Shown: positions 1 to 7,223, counted from the stretch's first letter. The stretch is 33,098 nt of DNA from an uncultured Clostridia bacterium (GCA_944387535.1 CALXFI010000010.1:1-33098), one strand, 5' to 3'. Notes: a model not told the origin generated them from the sequence alone. Made by a program: numbers and translations.

Positions 1-191
1 AAAACCTTTTTAATTTCAATACTTTCTGGGATTATAGGTGATTTATTTTTACCGTTCTGGAATGTTACTTCGGTGTGCACAGTACTTTTACTTATCCCAA
101 ATTTTTTAGCTGCTCCTCTTACTGTATCTTTTGTTTCTATAATATAATGTGCGAGTATTACACTACGCTCTTCTATTGATATACCTTTCAT
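1..191 (-). CDS. spoIIID: SpoIIID-like sporulation transcription regulator (3' end off the window)
   Basis: The first 63 residues are visible, running off the left edge. The start is ATG at 191-189 with AGGAG about 10 bases upstream. Residues 5-40 carry the SpoIIID pattern: IEER near the start, HYIIETKDTVRGAAKKFG, then the recognition helix ending SKSTVH. SpoIIID is a small DNA-binding regulator of the mother cell, made under sigma-E, that acts on sigma-E and sigma-K genes. After SKSTVH the sequence stops looking like the usual KDVTERLP-KINPEL stretch and reads TEVTFQNGKNKSPIIPESIEIKKV. The distal part is therefore divergent or frameshifted. Upstream in the leader lies AATACAAT (about 231-238 on the complement), which resembles a sigma-E -10 element, but I see only a weak -35 partner. 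Family assignment rests on the helix-turn-helix half; integrity of the gene cannot be judged here. Confidence 0.72.
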   Translation of the reverse strand, partial: MKGISIEERSVILAHYIIETKDTVRGAAKKFGISKSTVHTEVTFQNGKNKSPIIPESIEIKKV

Positions 192-203
192 ACAGCTTTA
201 ACT

Positions 204-242
204 CCTTTTATTTCAAGAATACTTTTGTTTAATTGTATTCTT
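204..242. repeat. Direct repeat copy 1 / stem-loop in the spoIIID leader
   Basis: This segment just upstream of the spoIIID ribosome binding site contains perfect 8-bp arms AAGAATAC (215-222) and GTATTCTT (235-242). About 35 bases of it (204-239) recur in the same orientation at 2911-2945 with roughly three differences. The second copy keeps the AATAC/GTATT core of the arms. It could be an operator or leader hairpin that was copied along with neighbouring DNA. Confidence 0.6.
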
Positions 243-275
243 ATCTTTTTGTTATTAGAACTCATAAGTTTTTTA

Positions 276-309
276 TGTTGTTTTTTGGGACGGGGTCAAA
301 AAACAGCAC
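276..309 (+). repeat. REP-like palindrome, copy 1 (GGGACGGGGTC core)
   Basis: Arms TGTTGTTTTTTG and CAAAAAACAGCA enclose an asymmetric core read as GGGACGGGGTC on the plus strand. The same unit recurs inverted at 2947-2981 and as an inverted doublet at 28938-29021. Short intergenic palindromes with GGGAC-type cores are typical of REP elements mobilised by single-strand RAYT transposases. No such transposase is in this window. Confidence 0.7.
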
Positions 310-313
310 GGCA

Positions 314-349
314 ATAAAAAAGAATATAACCTTAACTCGCTATATTCCT
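314..349 (-). terminator. Intrinsic terminator after the AAA+ gene
   Basis: On the minus strand GAATATA and TATATTC form a 7-bp stem with a loop of about 12 bases, followed directly by TTTTTTATT. It lies about 25 bases past the AAA+ stop codon, so it separates that gene from spoIIID. Confidence 0.6.
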
Positions 350-373
350 TACAAACCTTTTATATTTTCTCCT

Positions 374-1936
374 TTAACATGCAAAACCAATTATTTTCCT
401 GTTCTGCTCTTTATACTCAAAATTAGAAATTACATTCTCAACATCTACTTTTTTTATCAAATTAACATTATCTTTTTCTAAACTTACTCTATTTGCCTGT
501 TCTATTTTTATTTTCTCAAAAATACTTCTAACATATCTTCCATTAGAAAAATTCTCTTCTTGCTTTGCTTTATCAAAATGTTCCAGCAAAAATGGCTTTA
601 TGTTTCTTGATAACTTATAATTTTCGCTCCTGCATAATTGTTTAAATATCTCATATAATTCTTCTGAAGTATAATCTGGGAACTCTATCTTAAACTGTAT
701 TCTACTTTCAAAACCTGGATTTGTATTTAACAAATGTTCCATTTCATTTGTATAGCCTGCAAGTATCACACAAAGATTATCTCTATTATCTTCCATCCCT
801 TTTAATAATGTTGCTACACACTCTGCCCCATAATCTCCACCTATTTCATCTTGTATATATGATGCTATTGAATATGCTTCGTCAATAAACAAAACTCCTC
901 CTAAAGCTTTATCAATCATCCTTTGGGTCGCTGGTGCAGTTTGTCCTACATATTGTGCTATCAAATCTTTTCTTTGTGCCTCAACAAATATATTTTTGTC
1001 AGATAATATTTTTTCTTCAGCAAAAATTTTTCCAACTATTCTTGCAACTGTTGTTTTTCCTGTTCCTGGATTTCCATTAAAACACATATGTAACATTGGC
1101 ATATTTTTACGATTTTTGCTTATTTTTATATAATTTACAACCTTTTTTATTTGCATTTTCACACTATCTAATCCTATCAAATTGTCTAGTTCTTCTAATC
1201 CCGTCTTTTTAACATTTTCTTTTTTGGCAGTTTTATTATCCTTTTTCAATATTTTAGATACATCATTTTCATTATTAATTTTACAATTTACAAATATATT
1301 TATCATATCATTTTTTATTTTCCAATATGGCTTATTAGAAAAATTTTTAATTATTTCTCTACTATACACAAATTTATTAGAGTCCATAAATTTTCTTATA
1401 TATTGTTCTTTTTCCTGTCTAGAAATGCTTTCTACCTTCATTGCCCAGGATACACACCTGTTTAATACTGCATTTACTTCTCCTTCTATAAAATAATCTT
1501 CCAAAACAATAAATGCTTTTGTTGGCATTTTCTCAATAAATACTTCTAATATATGCTTAAGCTCTAGTATATCCTTTCTCATATTACTAAAATCTATTAC
1601 TATAATGCCTTCTTCAATTGATTTTGTATCAAACCTTTTTAAATCTATTTTTTCTAAATTCAAATATAGAACTTTAGGATTTAAGATTATCTTATTTTTA
1701 TAATAAACATCAGCAATTACAGCAATTAATTCTTCATATAGGTTGTAAGCTGATTCGTTTCTTATTACAATATTATAATTTTCATTTTTTATTTTCCAAT
1801 CATATTTATTCATAAACTTTGAAAATCTAATTATATTCCTTAATGTGTTTTTGTTTTTGCTTAAACCTATCAAATTATCAAGCCTACTCAAGATTTTTTC
1901 ATTTTCTTCATCTAATAATTCTTCTTTCAATTCCAT
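374..1936 (-). CDS. SpoVK/CbbX-like AAA+ ATPase with a degenerate N-terminal AAA module
   Basis: A 520-residue protein whose C-terminal half is a CbxX/CfqX (SpoVK-type) AAA+ ATPase: Walker A GNPGTGKTT near 288-296, Walker B VLFIDEAYS near 348-356, sensor-1 segment VILAGYTNEM near 390, arginine finger FESR near 412, and NGRYVRSIFEKI near 465-476. These ATPases remodel or activate partner proteins. The N-terminal half looks like a second, dead copy: RLDNLIGLSKNKNTLRNIIRF near residue 18 mirrors ELDNLIGLDSVKMQIKKVV near 249. The Walker A position has no P-loop, while IIVIDFSN and KAFIVLED sit where Walker B and sensor 1 would be. SpoVK proteins are usually about 320 residues, so this is longer. 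The start is ATG at 1936 with AAGGGG upstream; a TTG at 1945 is less likely. It is co-directional with the helical-repeat gene, 124 bases away. Its client is unknown. Confidence 0.85.
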   Translation of the reverse strand: MELKEELLDEENEKILSRLDNLIGLSKNKNTLRNIIRFSKFMNKYDWKIKNENYNIVIRNESAYNLYEELIAVIADVYYKNKIILNPKVLYLNLEKIDLKRFDTKSIEEGIIVIDFSNMRKDILELKHILEVFIEKMPTKAFIVLEDYFIEGEVNAVLNRCVSWAMKVESISRQEKEQYIRKFMDSNKFVYSREIIKNFSNKPYWKIKNDMINIFVNCKINNENDVSKILKKDNKTAKKENVKKTGLEELDNLIGLDSVKMQIKKVVNYIKISKNRKNMPMLHMCFNGNPGTGKTTVARIVGKIFAEEKILSDKNIFVEAQRKDLIAQYVGQTAPATQRMIDKALGGVLFIDEAYSIASYIQDEIGGDYGAECVATLLKGMEDNRDNLCVILAGYTNEMEHLLNTNPGFESRIQFKIEFPDYTSEELYEIFKQLCRSENYKLSRNIKPFLLEHFDKAKQEENFSNGRYVRSIFEKIKIEQANRVSLEKDNVNLIKKVDVENVISNFEYKEQNRKIIGFAC

Positions 1937-2060
1937 AAAAAACAACCCCTTTACTTAATATATTAAATATTATACATTTAAGTAAAAGAGTTTTAAAGCT
2001 CATTGGTCACGTATTGTACTTTTAATGTACATCCTATAATTCTTCTTTTCACTTCTTTCT

Positions 2061-2756
2061 TTAAATTTCTATTATTTTTCTTTTTTCTTTCCACTTTTCA
2101 TATAATTTCTCATATTTTTCTTTACTTGCAATATCACCAATATCAGAATAATGTTTTATTAATTCATCATAACCAAAATCAGTAATTAGAATATGGTTAT
2201 TTGCTTCTGCTAAGTCTATTACTTCCGCTAATTTATCATAATTAGGTGTATAATACATATACCAGTTTTGCATACACATATATGGTTCATCATCATCTGG
2301 ATTTTCTTTCAAATAGTCTAATAACATTTTTCTTGCTTTTTCTTCTTTCCCGTATCTAAAATAACTATCTGCAAGTTCTACTAAAATAGTTCGTCTAAGT
2401 TCTTTACCTACTTCTATATTATTATCCATTTTGCTTAATACTTCTATTTCTTCTTTTATAATCCCATTATTAAATTCACTATAATATTGTAATAACTCTA
2501 TATAATCGTCAAGCATTTCGCTAGCATTACTACTATAATCTTTTAAAATATCATCTATTACTTTTATATCTTTTGTATTTCTTTCTTTCAATATCTCAAT
2601 CATTACATCTACCATTTCCTGGTAATATTCTAATAATTTCTTATCAACAACACTTAATTCTTGTTTTGTTCCAAATTGATAAGCTGATGTGCTTTGTAAT
2701 GCCATACTATCTATTTGCTCATCTAATCTAATTATTTTTTCTATTTTACTATCCAT
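2061..2756 (-). CDS. Helical-repeat (TPR-like) protein paired with the AAA+ ATPase
   Basis: A 231-residue soluble, acidic, almost wholly helical protein without signal peptide or membrane segment. The part around residues 120-165 (LVELADSYFRYGKEEKARKMLLDYLKENPDDDEPY) has the spacing of a tetratricopeptide repeat. A second weaker unit follows near 175-225, and a coiled-coil-like stretch precedes it. I do not recognise a named family. The start ATG at 2756 has GGAG seven bases upstream. The gene lies directly upstream of the AAA+ ATPase on the same strand, and TPR modules often act as adaptors for such ATPases. In type VII secretion EccA, a TPR region and a CbbX-type AAA domain are fused, so a separate TPR partner is plausible here, as inference only. 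Confidence 0.7.
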   Translation of the reverse strand: MDSKIEKIIRLDEQIDSMALQSTSAYQFGTKQELSVVDKKLLEYYQEMVDVMIEILKERNTKDIKVIDDILKDYSSNASEMLDDYIELLQYYSEFNNGIIKEEIEVLSKMDNNIEVGKELRRTILVELADSYFRYGKEEKARKMLLDYLKENPDDDEPYMCMQNWYMYYTPNYDKLAEVIDLAEANNHILITDFGYDELIKHYSDIGDIASKEKYEKLYEKWKEKRKIIEI

Positions 2757-2770
2757 ATTTTTTCTCCTAC

Positions 2771-2853
2771 CTATTCTACATTTCTTTTTTTATAAATTCT
2801 ACCTAAAAATTCATCTGAAATTACTTTGGCTTAGCATACATAAAATCATTTTT
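2771..2853 (-). pseudogene. Decayed duplicate of the 3' end of the CmpB-family gene
   Basis: Read on the minus strand this stretch ends SDEFLGRIYKKRNVE and a stop, matching the last residues PDEFLDRIYNNKRNVE of the intact gene that ends at 2994. Similarity at the DNA level extends upstream to an AAAAATGATTT shared by both, after which the frame is broken. It is a leftover gene end with no start of its own. It lies between the helical-repeat gene and the second direct-repeat copy, which shows that this intergenic block has been duplicated or rearranged. Confidence 0.75.
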
Positions 2854-2910
2854 AAGTAGTATTTATCTGTCTATTTGCTTCTAAAACTTATATTGTGTTA
2901 TAAAAAGTAC

Positions 2911-2945
2911 TTTTTTATTTCAAAATACTTTTATTTAATTGTATT
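2911..2945. repeat. Direct repeat copy 2
   Basis: Repeats 204-239 (the spoIIID leader) in the same orientation over about 35 bases with three or so differences. It directly abuts the REP-like palindrome at 2947. Here it precedes no gene start, so it looks like a stranded copy of the leader. Confidence 0.65.
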
Positions 2946-2946
2946 A

Positions 2947-2981
2947 GTGCTGTTTTTTGACCCCGTCCCAAAAAACAGCAC
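2947..2981 (-). repeat. REP-like palindrome, copy 2 (inverted relative to copy 1)
   Basis: Perfect 13-bp arms GTGCTGTTTTTTG and CAAAAAACAGCAC around a short core; the core reads GGGACGGGGTC on the minus strand. It lies 12 bases beyond the stop of the CmpB-family gene and could act as its transcription terminator or an mRNA 3' end stabiliser. Confidence 0.75.
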
Positions 2982-2993
2982 ACATTTTTCTTT

Positions 2994-3641
2994 CTATTCT
3001 ACATTTCTTTTATTATTATAAATTCTATCTAAAAATTCATCTGGATATGCTTTATCTAGAAAAATATCTAAATCATTTTTAGCTGGTATGTTTTCTCTTC
3101 TTTCTTGTTGTCTGCTTGATGCTAGTGCAGATATTGTAATGTCAAATATCATAAACAACATCAAAAATACTGTTAAAATTCTAATACTTTTCTTATAAAT
3201 AAGTGGTTCTATTTTTTCTAGCCAAGGATATACAATTTTTAAAAATGCTACTGCTATTATTCCCCAATATACGCAATACAATAAACAAGTTCTTCCATTT
3301 AAGTTAAAGAAAAAGTTACTATAATCCCAAGAAATAGTACCAAAAAATATCTCTTGGAAAAATGAACATAAGTATTCTAAAACGCCACCCATTATCATCC
3401 CTGCGAAAAATGCATCTTTTGGTTCTTTAAACTTTCGTATCAAAAAATAATAAGCAACTGCCCCCATTCCATATACTTGTACAAATGGTCCATATATCAG
3501 TCCTTGTCTAATTACTAAAGATCTTGTATATACTGTTGCATATAACATTTCAGCTATAAAACCAAACACACTTCCTATAATAAAAATCCAGAATATCTTT
3601 ATTATGAAATTAATTATTTTTGCTATTTTATTTTCCTTCAT
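2994..3641 (-). CDS. CmpB-type putative ABC-transporter membrane protein
   Basis: A 215-residue integral membrane protein with about five hydrophobic segments: residues 9-35, 48-66, 79-97, 117-139 and 152-172. Features such as GFIAEMLYATV, GLIYGPFVQVYG, GGVLEYLCSFFQE and W-DYS near the fourth segment match the family annotated as putative ABC-transporter type IV (CmpB; formerly DUF1113), whose function is not established. No ATP-binding partner lies nearby. The C-terminal 40 residues are polar and cytoplasmic-looking. The start ATG at 3641 has GAGGAAA upstream. It follows tcdA by 14 bases and is probably co-transcribed with it. Its last codons also exist as a decayed copy at 2771-2853. Confidence 0.75.
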   Translation of the reverse strand: MKENKIAKIINFIIKIFWIFIIGSVFGFIAEMLYATVYTRSLVIRQGLIYGPFVQVYGMGAVAYYFLIRKFKEPKDAFFAGMIMGGVLEYLCSFFQEIFFGTISWDYSNFFFNLNGRTCLLYCVYWGIIAVAFLKIVYPWLEKIEPLIYKKSIRILTVFLMLFMIFDITISALASSRQQERRENIPAKNDLDIFLDKAYPDEFLDRIYNNKRNVE

Positions 3642-3655
3642 TTATTTCCTCATTT

Positions 3656-4336
3656 TTATTCTATAATATCTTTTATTACTTCTCCTGCAATTATCATCCC
3701 ACAAACAGATGGAACATATGATATACTTCCAGGAGTTTTCTCTTTTAATACTGGTTCTTCTTTCGAATATACTACTTTTACATCCTTTATATTTCTTTTT
3801 CTTAATTCTTTTCTAATTGTTCTTGCTAATGGGCATACATCTGTCTTATAAATATCTGTTACTTCAAATTTAGTAGCATCTAATTTATTTCCTGCTCCCA
3901 TTGCTGATATAATAGAAACTCCTTCTTTTTTTGCTCTTTCTATTATATTAATTTTAGTTTTTACTGTGTCTACTGCATCTATTACATATGAATAACTTGC
4001 ATCTATTAATTCTTGTTCTTCAAAATCTAAATTTTTAGGATTATATATTTCTACATTTGCTTGTGGATTTATTTCTAAAATTCTTTTTTTCATAACCTCT
4101 ATCTTACTTTGCCCTACTGTATTTACGTTACTATGTATTTGCCTATTTATATTAGTTACATCTATATTATCTGGATCTACTAATACCAAATTTCCAACGC
4201 CTGCTCTTACTAATCCTTCTACTGCAAATGAACCTACTCCACCTATTCCGTATATAATTACTTTTGCATTTTGTAATTTTTCTAAAGCTACTCTTCCTAT
4301 TAGTTTTTCTGTTCTATCTTTCCAATTTTCTTCCAT
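3656..4336 (-). CDS. tcdA: tRNA threonylcarbamoyladenosine dehydratase
   Basis: A 226-residue ThiF/MoeB/HesA-type enzyme. TcdA uses ATP to cyclise t6A37 of tRNA to its hydantoin form ct6A, tuning decoding of ANN codons. Visible features are the nucleotide-binding GIGGVGS (30-36), the acidic VDPDNIDVTNINRQI (53-67) with the conserved arginine, IDAVDTVKTK near 119, and the family-typical CPLARTIRKELRKR and PGSISYVPSVCG. The length fits TcdA better than the longer MoeB or ThiF proteins, and no molybdopterin or thiamine genes are adjacent. The start ATG at 4336 has a weak AAGGAT about 11 bases upstream. It is first in a two-gene unit with the CmpB-type gene, transcribed away from the FAD oxidoreductase. 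Confidence 0.85.
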   Translation of the reverse strand: MEENWKDRTEKLIGRVALEKLQNAKVIIYGIGGVGSFAVEGLVRAGVGNLVLVDPDNIDVTNINRQIHSNVNTVGQSKIEVMKKRILEINPQANVEIYNPKNLDFEEQELIDASYSYVIDAVDTVKTKINIIERAKKEGVSIISAMGAGNKLDATKFEVTDIYKTDVCPLARTIRKELRKRNIKDVKVVYSKEEPVLKEKTPGSISYVPSVCGMIIAGEVIKDIIE

Positions 4337-4383
4337 TTTACTTATTATCCTTCGTTACTATTTTCTTTTCTCTCATTTTGAAT

Positions 4384-4428
4384 TATTATAGCATATAAAT
4401 CAAAACTATGCTATAATAGTTATATAAT
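4384..4428. promoter_or_regulatory. Palindromic divergent promoter region between tcdA and the FAD oxidoreductase gene
   Basis: Perfect 10-bp arms TTATAGCATA (4386-4395) and TATGCTATAA (4407-4416). Each arm supplies a TATAAT -10-like hexamer, at 4412-4417 on plus and 4385-4390 on minus; a further plus-strand TATAAT is at 4423-4428. The -35 matches are poor. The symmetry suggests one bound regulator could govern both directions. Confidence 0.5.
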
Positions 4429-4455
4429 TTCTTTAAATTGTTGGGAGAGTAAGAT

Positions 4456-6039
4456 ATGATAAGAATTAGTAATATAAAAATATACGATGATATAGATGAA
4501 AACAACTTAATAAATATTGCAGCAAGAAAATTTAAAATTGATAGAAATGATATTTTAGAGTGGCACATATCAAAAAAGTCAATTGATGCGAGAAAAAAGG
4601 ACAATGTTCATTATAATTATTCTATTGATTTAAAACTAAAAAATGAAAATAAGTATAAAAAATTTGATACAATAAAAGAACAATCAATACCAAATATAAA
4701 AGTAAATAATTTAATTAATAAGAAAGCAATTATAGTTGGAAGTGGTCCTAGCGGCCTTTTTGCTGCACTTACTTTAATACAAAACGGTATTAAACCTATT
4801 ATTATTGAACAAGGCTCACCAGTTGAAGAAAGAGAAAAGCAAGTTGAAGTTTTTAGAAAAACTGGTAAATTAGATACTCTATCAAATGTACAATTCGGTG
4901 AGGGTGGTGCTGGAACATTTTCAGATGGCAAACTAACAACAGGCATACACTCTCCTTTTTGTAAAAAAGTTTTAGAAGAATTTGTAAACTTTGGAGCTCC
5001 TGAAGAAATTTTATATTTATCAAAACCACATATTGGAACAGATAAATTGATTCAAATCATAAAAAATATGAGAGAATATATAATTTCTAAAGGCGGAAAG
5101 TTCTTATTTAATACTAAGGTTATTGATTTCAACATCGAAAATAATAAAATTTCTTCTGTTATTTGCATAGATAAAAATTCTACATGCGAAATACATGCTT
5201 CTCATATAATATTAGCAATTGGACATAGCTCAAGAGATACTTTTCAAAAGTTATATGAAAAAGGCATCAATATGGAAAAGAAAAACTTTTCTGTAGGTGT
5301 TAGAATAGAACATTTACAAGAAGATATAAATAAAGCTCAATATGGAAAAAGTAAGTTAAAACTTCCTCCTGCTACATATAAACTTTCTTGTCATTTGCCT
5401 AATGGTCGTTCTTGCTATACATTTTGTATGTGTCCAGGTGGTGTTGTCATTGCTTCTTCTAGTGAAGAAAATACAATTGTAACTAATGGTATGAGTAATT
5501 TCTTAAGAGATGGTAAAAATGCAAATTCAGCAGTACTTGTAAATGTTACACCAGATGATTTTCCAAATCCATCACCTCTTGCTGGTATTTACTTTCAAAA
5601 AGACTTAGAGGAGAAAGCATTTGAATTAGGCGGTAAAAATTATTTTGCACCTGTCCAAAGAGTAGAAGATTTTTTAAATGACAGAAAATCAGAATTTATT
5701 GGAAAGGTTAAACCTACCTATTTACCAGGTGTTACCTTATCTAATTTACAAGAAATTTTACCTGACTTTGTAACAAGCACTTTAAAACAAAGTATTACTT
5801 ATTTTGATTCTAAACTAAAAGGTTTTGCAAACCCAGACGCTATTTTAACAGGAGTAGAAACTAGAAGCTCTTCACCTGTTAAAATTCCAAGAGATGAAAA
5901 TTTAGTTTCTAATATTTTAGGAATATATCCTTGTGGTGAAGGTGCAGGTTATGCAGGTCGGTATTATGTCAGCAGCAGTAGATGGAATCAAATGCGCTAT
6001 TGCAGTTTTAGAGAGTTAAGTTTTAGCTTAACTCTCTAA
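4456..6039 (+). CDS. FAD-dependent oxidoreductase (COG2509 type) with a frameshifted C-terminus
   Basis: A 527-residue flavoprotein of the uncharacterised NAD(P)/FAD-dependent dehydrogenase family. An N-terminal domain of about 85 residues precedes the FAD-binding Rossmann motif VGSGPSG (94-100). Other family features are FGEGGAGTFSDGKLTTG (about 147-163), RIEH near 286 and YPCGEGAGYAG near 491-501. Normally the protein continues GGI-SAAVDGIK after GYAG. Here it reads RYYVSSSRWNQMR and runs to 6039. Removing one C near 5959 restores GGIMSAAVDGIKCAIAVLES with a stop at 6017-6019, giving 520 residues. The final FAD-contacting helix is therefore lost in the sequence as written. The start ATG at 4456 has GGGAGAG upstream. 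It converges on the broken cysteine desulfurase. The substrate is unknown. Confidence 0.85.
   Translation: MIRISNIKIYDDIDENNLINIAARKFKIDRNDILEWHISKKSIDARKKDNVHYNYSIDLKLKNENKYKKFDTIKEQSIPNIKVNNLINKKAIIVGSGPSGLFAALTLIQNGIKPIIIEQGSPVEEREKQVEVFRKTGKLDTLSNVQFGEGGAGTFSDGKLTTGIHSPFCKKVLEEFVNFGAPEEILYLSKPHIGTDKLIQIIKNMREYIISKGGKFLFNTKVIDFNIENNKISSVICIDKNSTCEIHASHIILAIGHSSRDTFQKLYEKGINMEKKNFSVGVRIEHLQEDINKAQYGKSKLKLPPATYKLSCHLPNGRSCYTFCMCPGGVVIASSSEENTIVTNGMSNFLRDGKNANSAVLVNVTPDDFPNPSPLAGIYFQKDLEEKAFELGGKNYFAPVQRVEDFLNDRKSEFIGKVKPTYLPGVTLSNLQEILPDFVTSTLKQSITYFDSKLKGFANPDAILTGVETRSSSPVKIPRDENLVSNILGIYPCGEGAGYAGRYYVSSSRWNQMRYCSFRELSFSLTL
6010..6037. terminator. Bidirectional hairpin between convergent genes
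   Basis: Perfect 11-bp arms AGAGAGTTAAG (6010-6020) and CTTAACTCTCT (6027-6037) with a 6-base loop. The hairpin overlaps the restored stop of the oxidoreductase (6017-6019) and the stop of the cysteine desulfurase (6023). It lacks a clean T tract on either strand, so it is a likely but not classical terminator. Confidence 0.6.
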
Positions 6040-6631
6040 TTGCTTCTTCTATACAATCAACTAAATATTCCACATCTTCTTTAGTATTTGACTCTCCAAA
6101 TGTTATTCTTAATGCTCCTTTTGCCATTTCATCTGATAAGCCTATTGCTTTTAATACATGAGATGGGCTAGAATCTCCTGCTGAACATGCAGAACCACTA
6201 GATGCACATATTCCTTTTGCATCTAATTTTAAAAGTAAATTCCCACCATCTATTCCCTCAAATGAAAAGTTTGCATTTGAAGGCACTCTTAATTTTCTAG
6301 AGCCATTTAATACTGCTCCAGAAATTCTTTCTTCAACTAAATTTATATAATAATCTCTTACCCCTTGTAAATATTCCATATTTTTTGCCATATTTATTCT
6401 TGCGATTTCACAAGCTTTTCCTAAACCCACCATTCCTGGTACATTTTCCGTTCCTGCTCTTTTATCTCTTTCTTGATGACCTCCATCTATTAATTTTTCT
6501 ATTTTTATTCCATTTTTTATATATAATGCTCCTATTCCTTTTGGTGCATATAATTTGTGTCCTGATAGTGATAACATATCTATTCCCATTTTCTTTACAT
6601 CAATTGGAATATGTCCGAACTCCTTGCACAC
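6023..6631 (-). pseudogene. Cysteine desulfurase, C-terminal fragment after a frameshift
   Basis: This frame carries the second half of a NifS/IscS-type PLP enzyme: EFGHIPIDVKKMGIDMLSLS, the PLP lysine in SGHKLYAPKG, RAGTENVPGMVG, and the catalytic cysteine loop SSGSACSAGDSSPSHVL. It ends with the normal family C-terminus. On its own it has only a poor GTG start at 6631 and lacks the PLP-binding N-terminal half, so it cannot act alone. It joins the upstream half if one G is removed from CAAGGAG at 6620-6626, giving VQEFGHIPID. Cysteine desulfurases supply sulfur for Fe-S clusters and tRNA thiolation. The group with this short ACSAG loop is close to NifS-like enzymes that often sit next to tRNA thiolation genes, none of which is here. 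Confidence 0.85.
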
Positions 6632-7160
6632 TATCTGTGTGGAATATTATATTATACATTTTTGCAATACGAGAGATTTCATAAACAGGCTGTATTGTTC
6701 CTATTTCATTATTTACACTCATTATACTAATTAATATTGTATCATTTCTAATATTTCTTCTTAATTCTTCTAAATCTACTATTCCATCTTTATTAACATC
6801 TAAATATGTTACTTTAAATCCGTATCTTTCTAATTTTTGACAGGTATGTAATACTGCTGGATGTTCTATTTTAGATGTTATTATATGTTTTCCTCTTCCA
6901 GAATAATTATATGCTATTCCCTTTATTGCCATATTATCACTTTCAGATCCACCAGATGTAAAATACACTTCACTTGGCTCACAATTTATCAATAGCGCTA
7001 TTCTTTTCCTTGCTTCTTCAATCGCTCTTTTTGCTTCCCTTCCTAAACTATATAATGATGATGGATTTCCACATTTTTCACCTAAAAAAGGTAGCATTTC
7101 TTCTAATACTTCTTCCTTTACAGGTGTTGTTGCAGCATGATCAAAATATCTAATTTTCAT
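6600..7160 (-). pseudogene. Cysteine desulfurase, N-terminal fragment before a frameshift
   Basis: The first 180 residues are a normal cysteine desulfurase N-terminus: YFDHAATTPV, GNPSSLYSLGREAK, TSGGSESDNMAIKG (phosphate-binding of PLP), the ring-stacking histidine in SKIEHPAVLHT, MSVNNEIGTIQPV and FHTDSVQ. After VQ the frame shifts to GVRTYSN and stops at 6600. A single extra G in the GG of CAAGGAG explains it, with the rest continuing in another frame to 6023. The start ATG at 7160 has GGAGG nine bases upstream, so expression signals are intact. The whole gene, if repaired, would be about 378 residues, normal for the family. It may be a true recent pseudogene or a sequencing error. Confidence 0.87.
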
Positions 7161-7223
7161 AAAATTTCCTCCAAAATTAAATAAAATAAATAACTATAAA
7201 AACATTATTACTAATTATTATAT

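Noticed and set aside
233..481. An 82-codon plus-strand frame spanning REP copy 1
   Set aside because: It crosses a palindrome, a terminator and the end of the AAA+ gene and has no ribosome binding site.
276..2981. CRISPR-type repeat or an insertion-sequence end pair around the AAA+ cassette
   Set aside because: Only two palindromes, 2.6 kb apart, without regular spacers, transposase or target-site duplication; REP-like elements explain them better.
6023..7160. Two separate overlapping cysteine desulfurase genes
   Set aside because: The two pieces are non-redundant halves of one enzyme joined by a single-base shift, and the second lacks a ribosome binding site.
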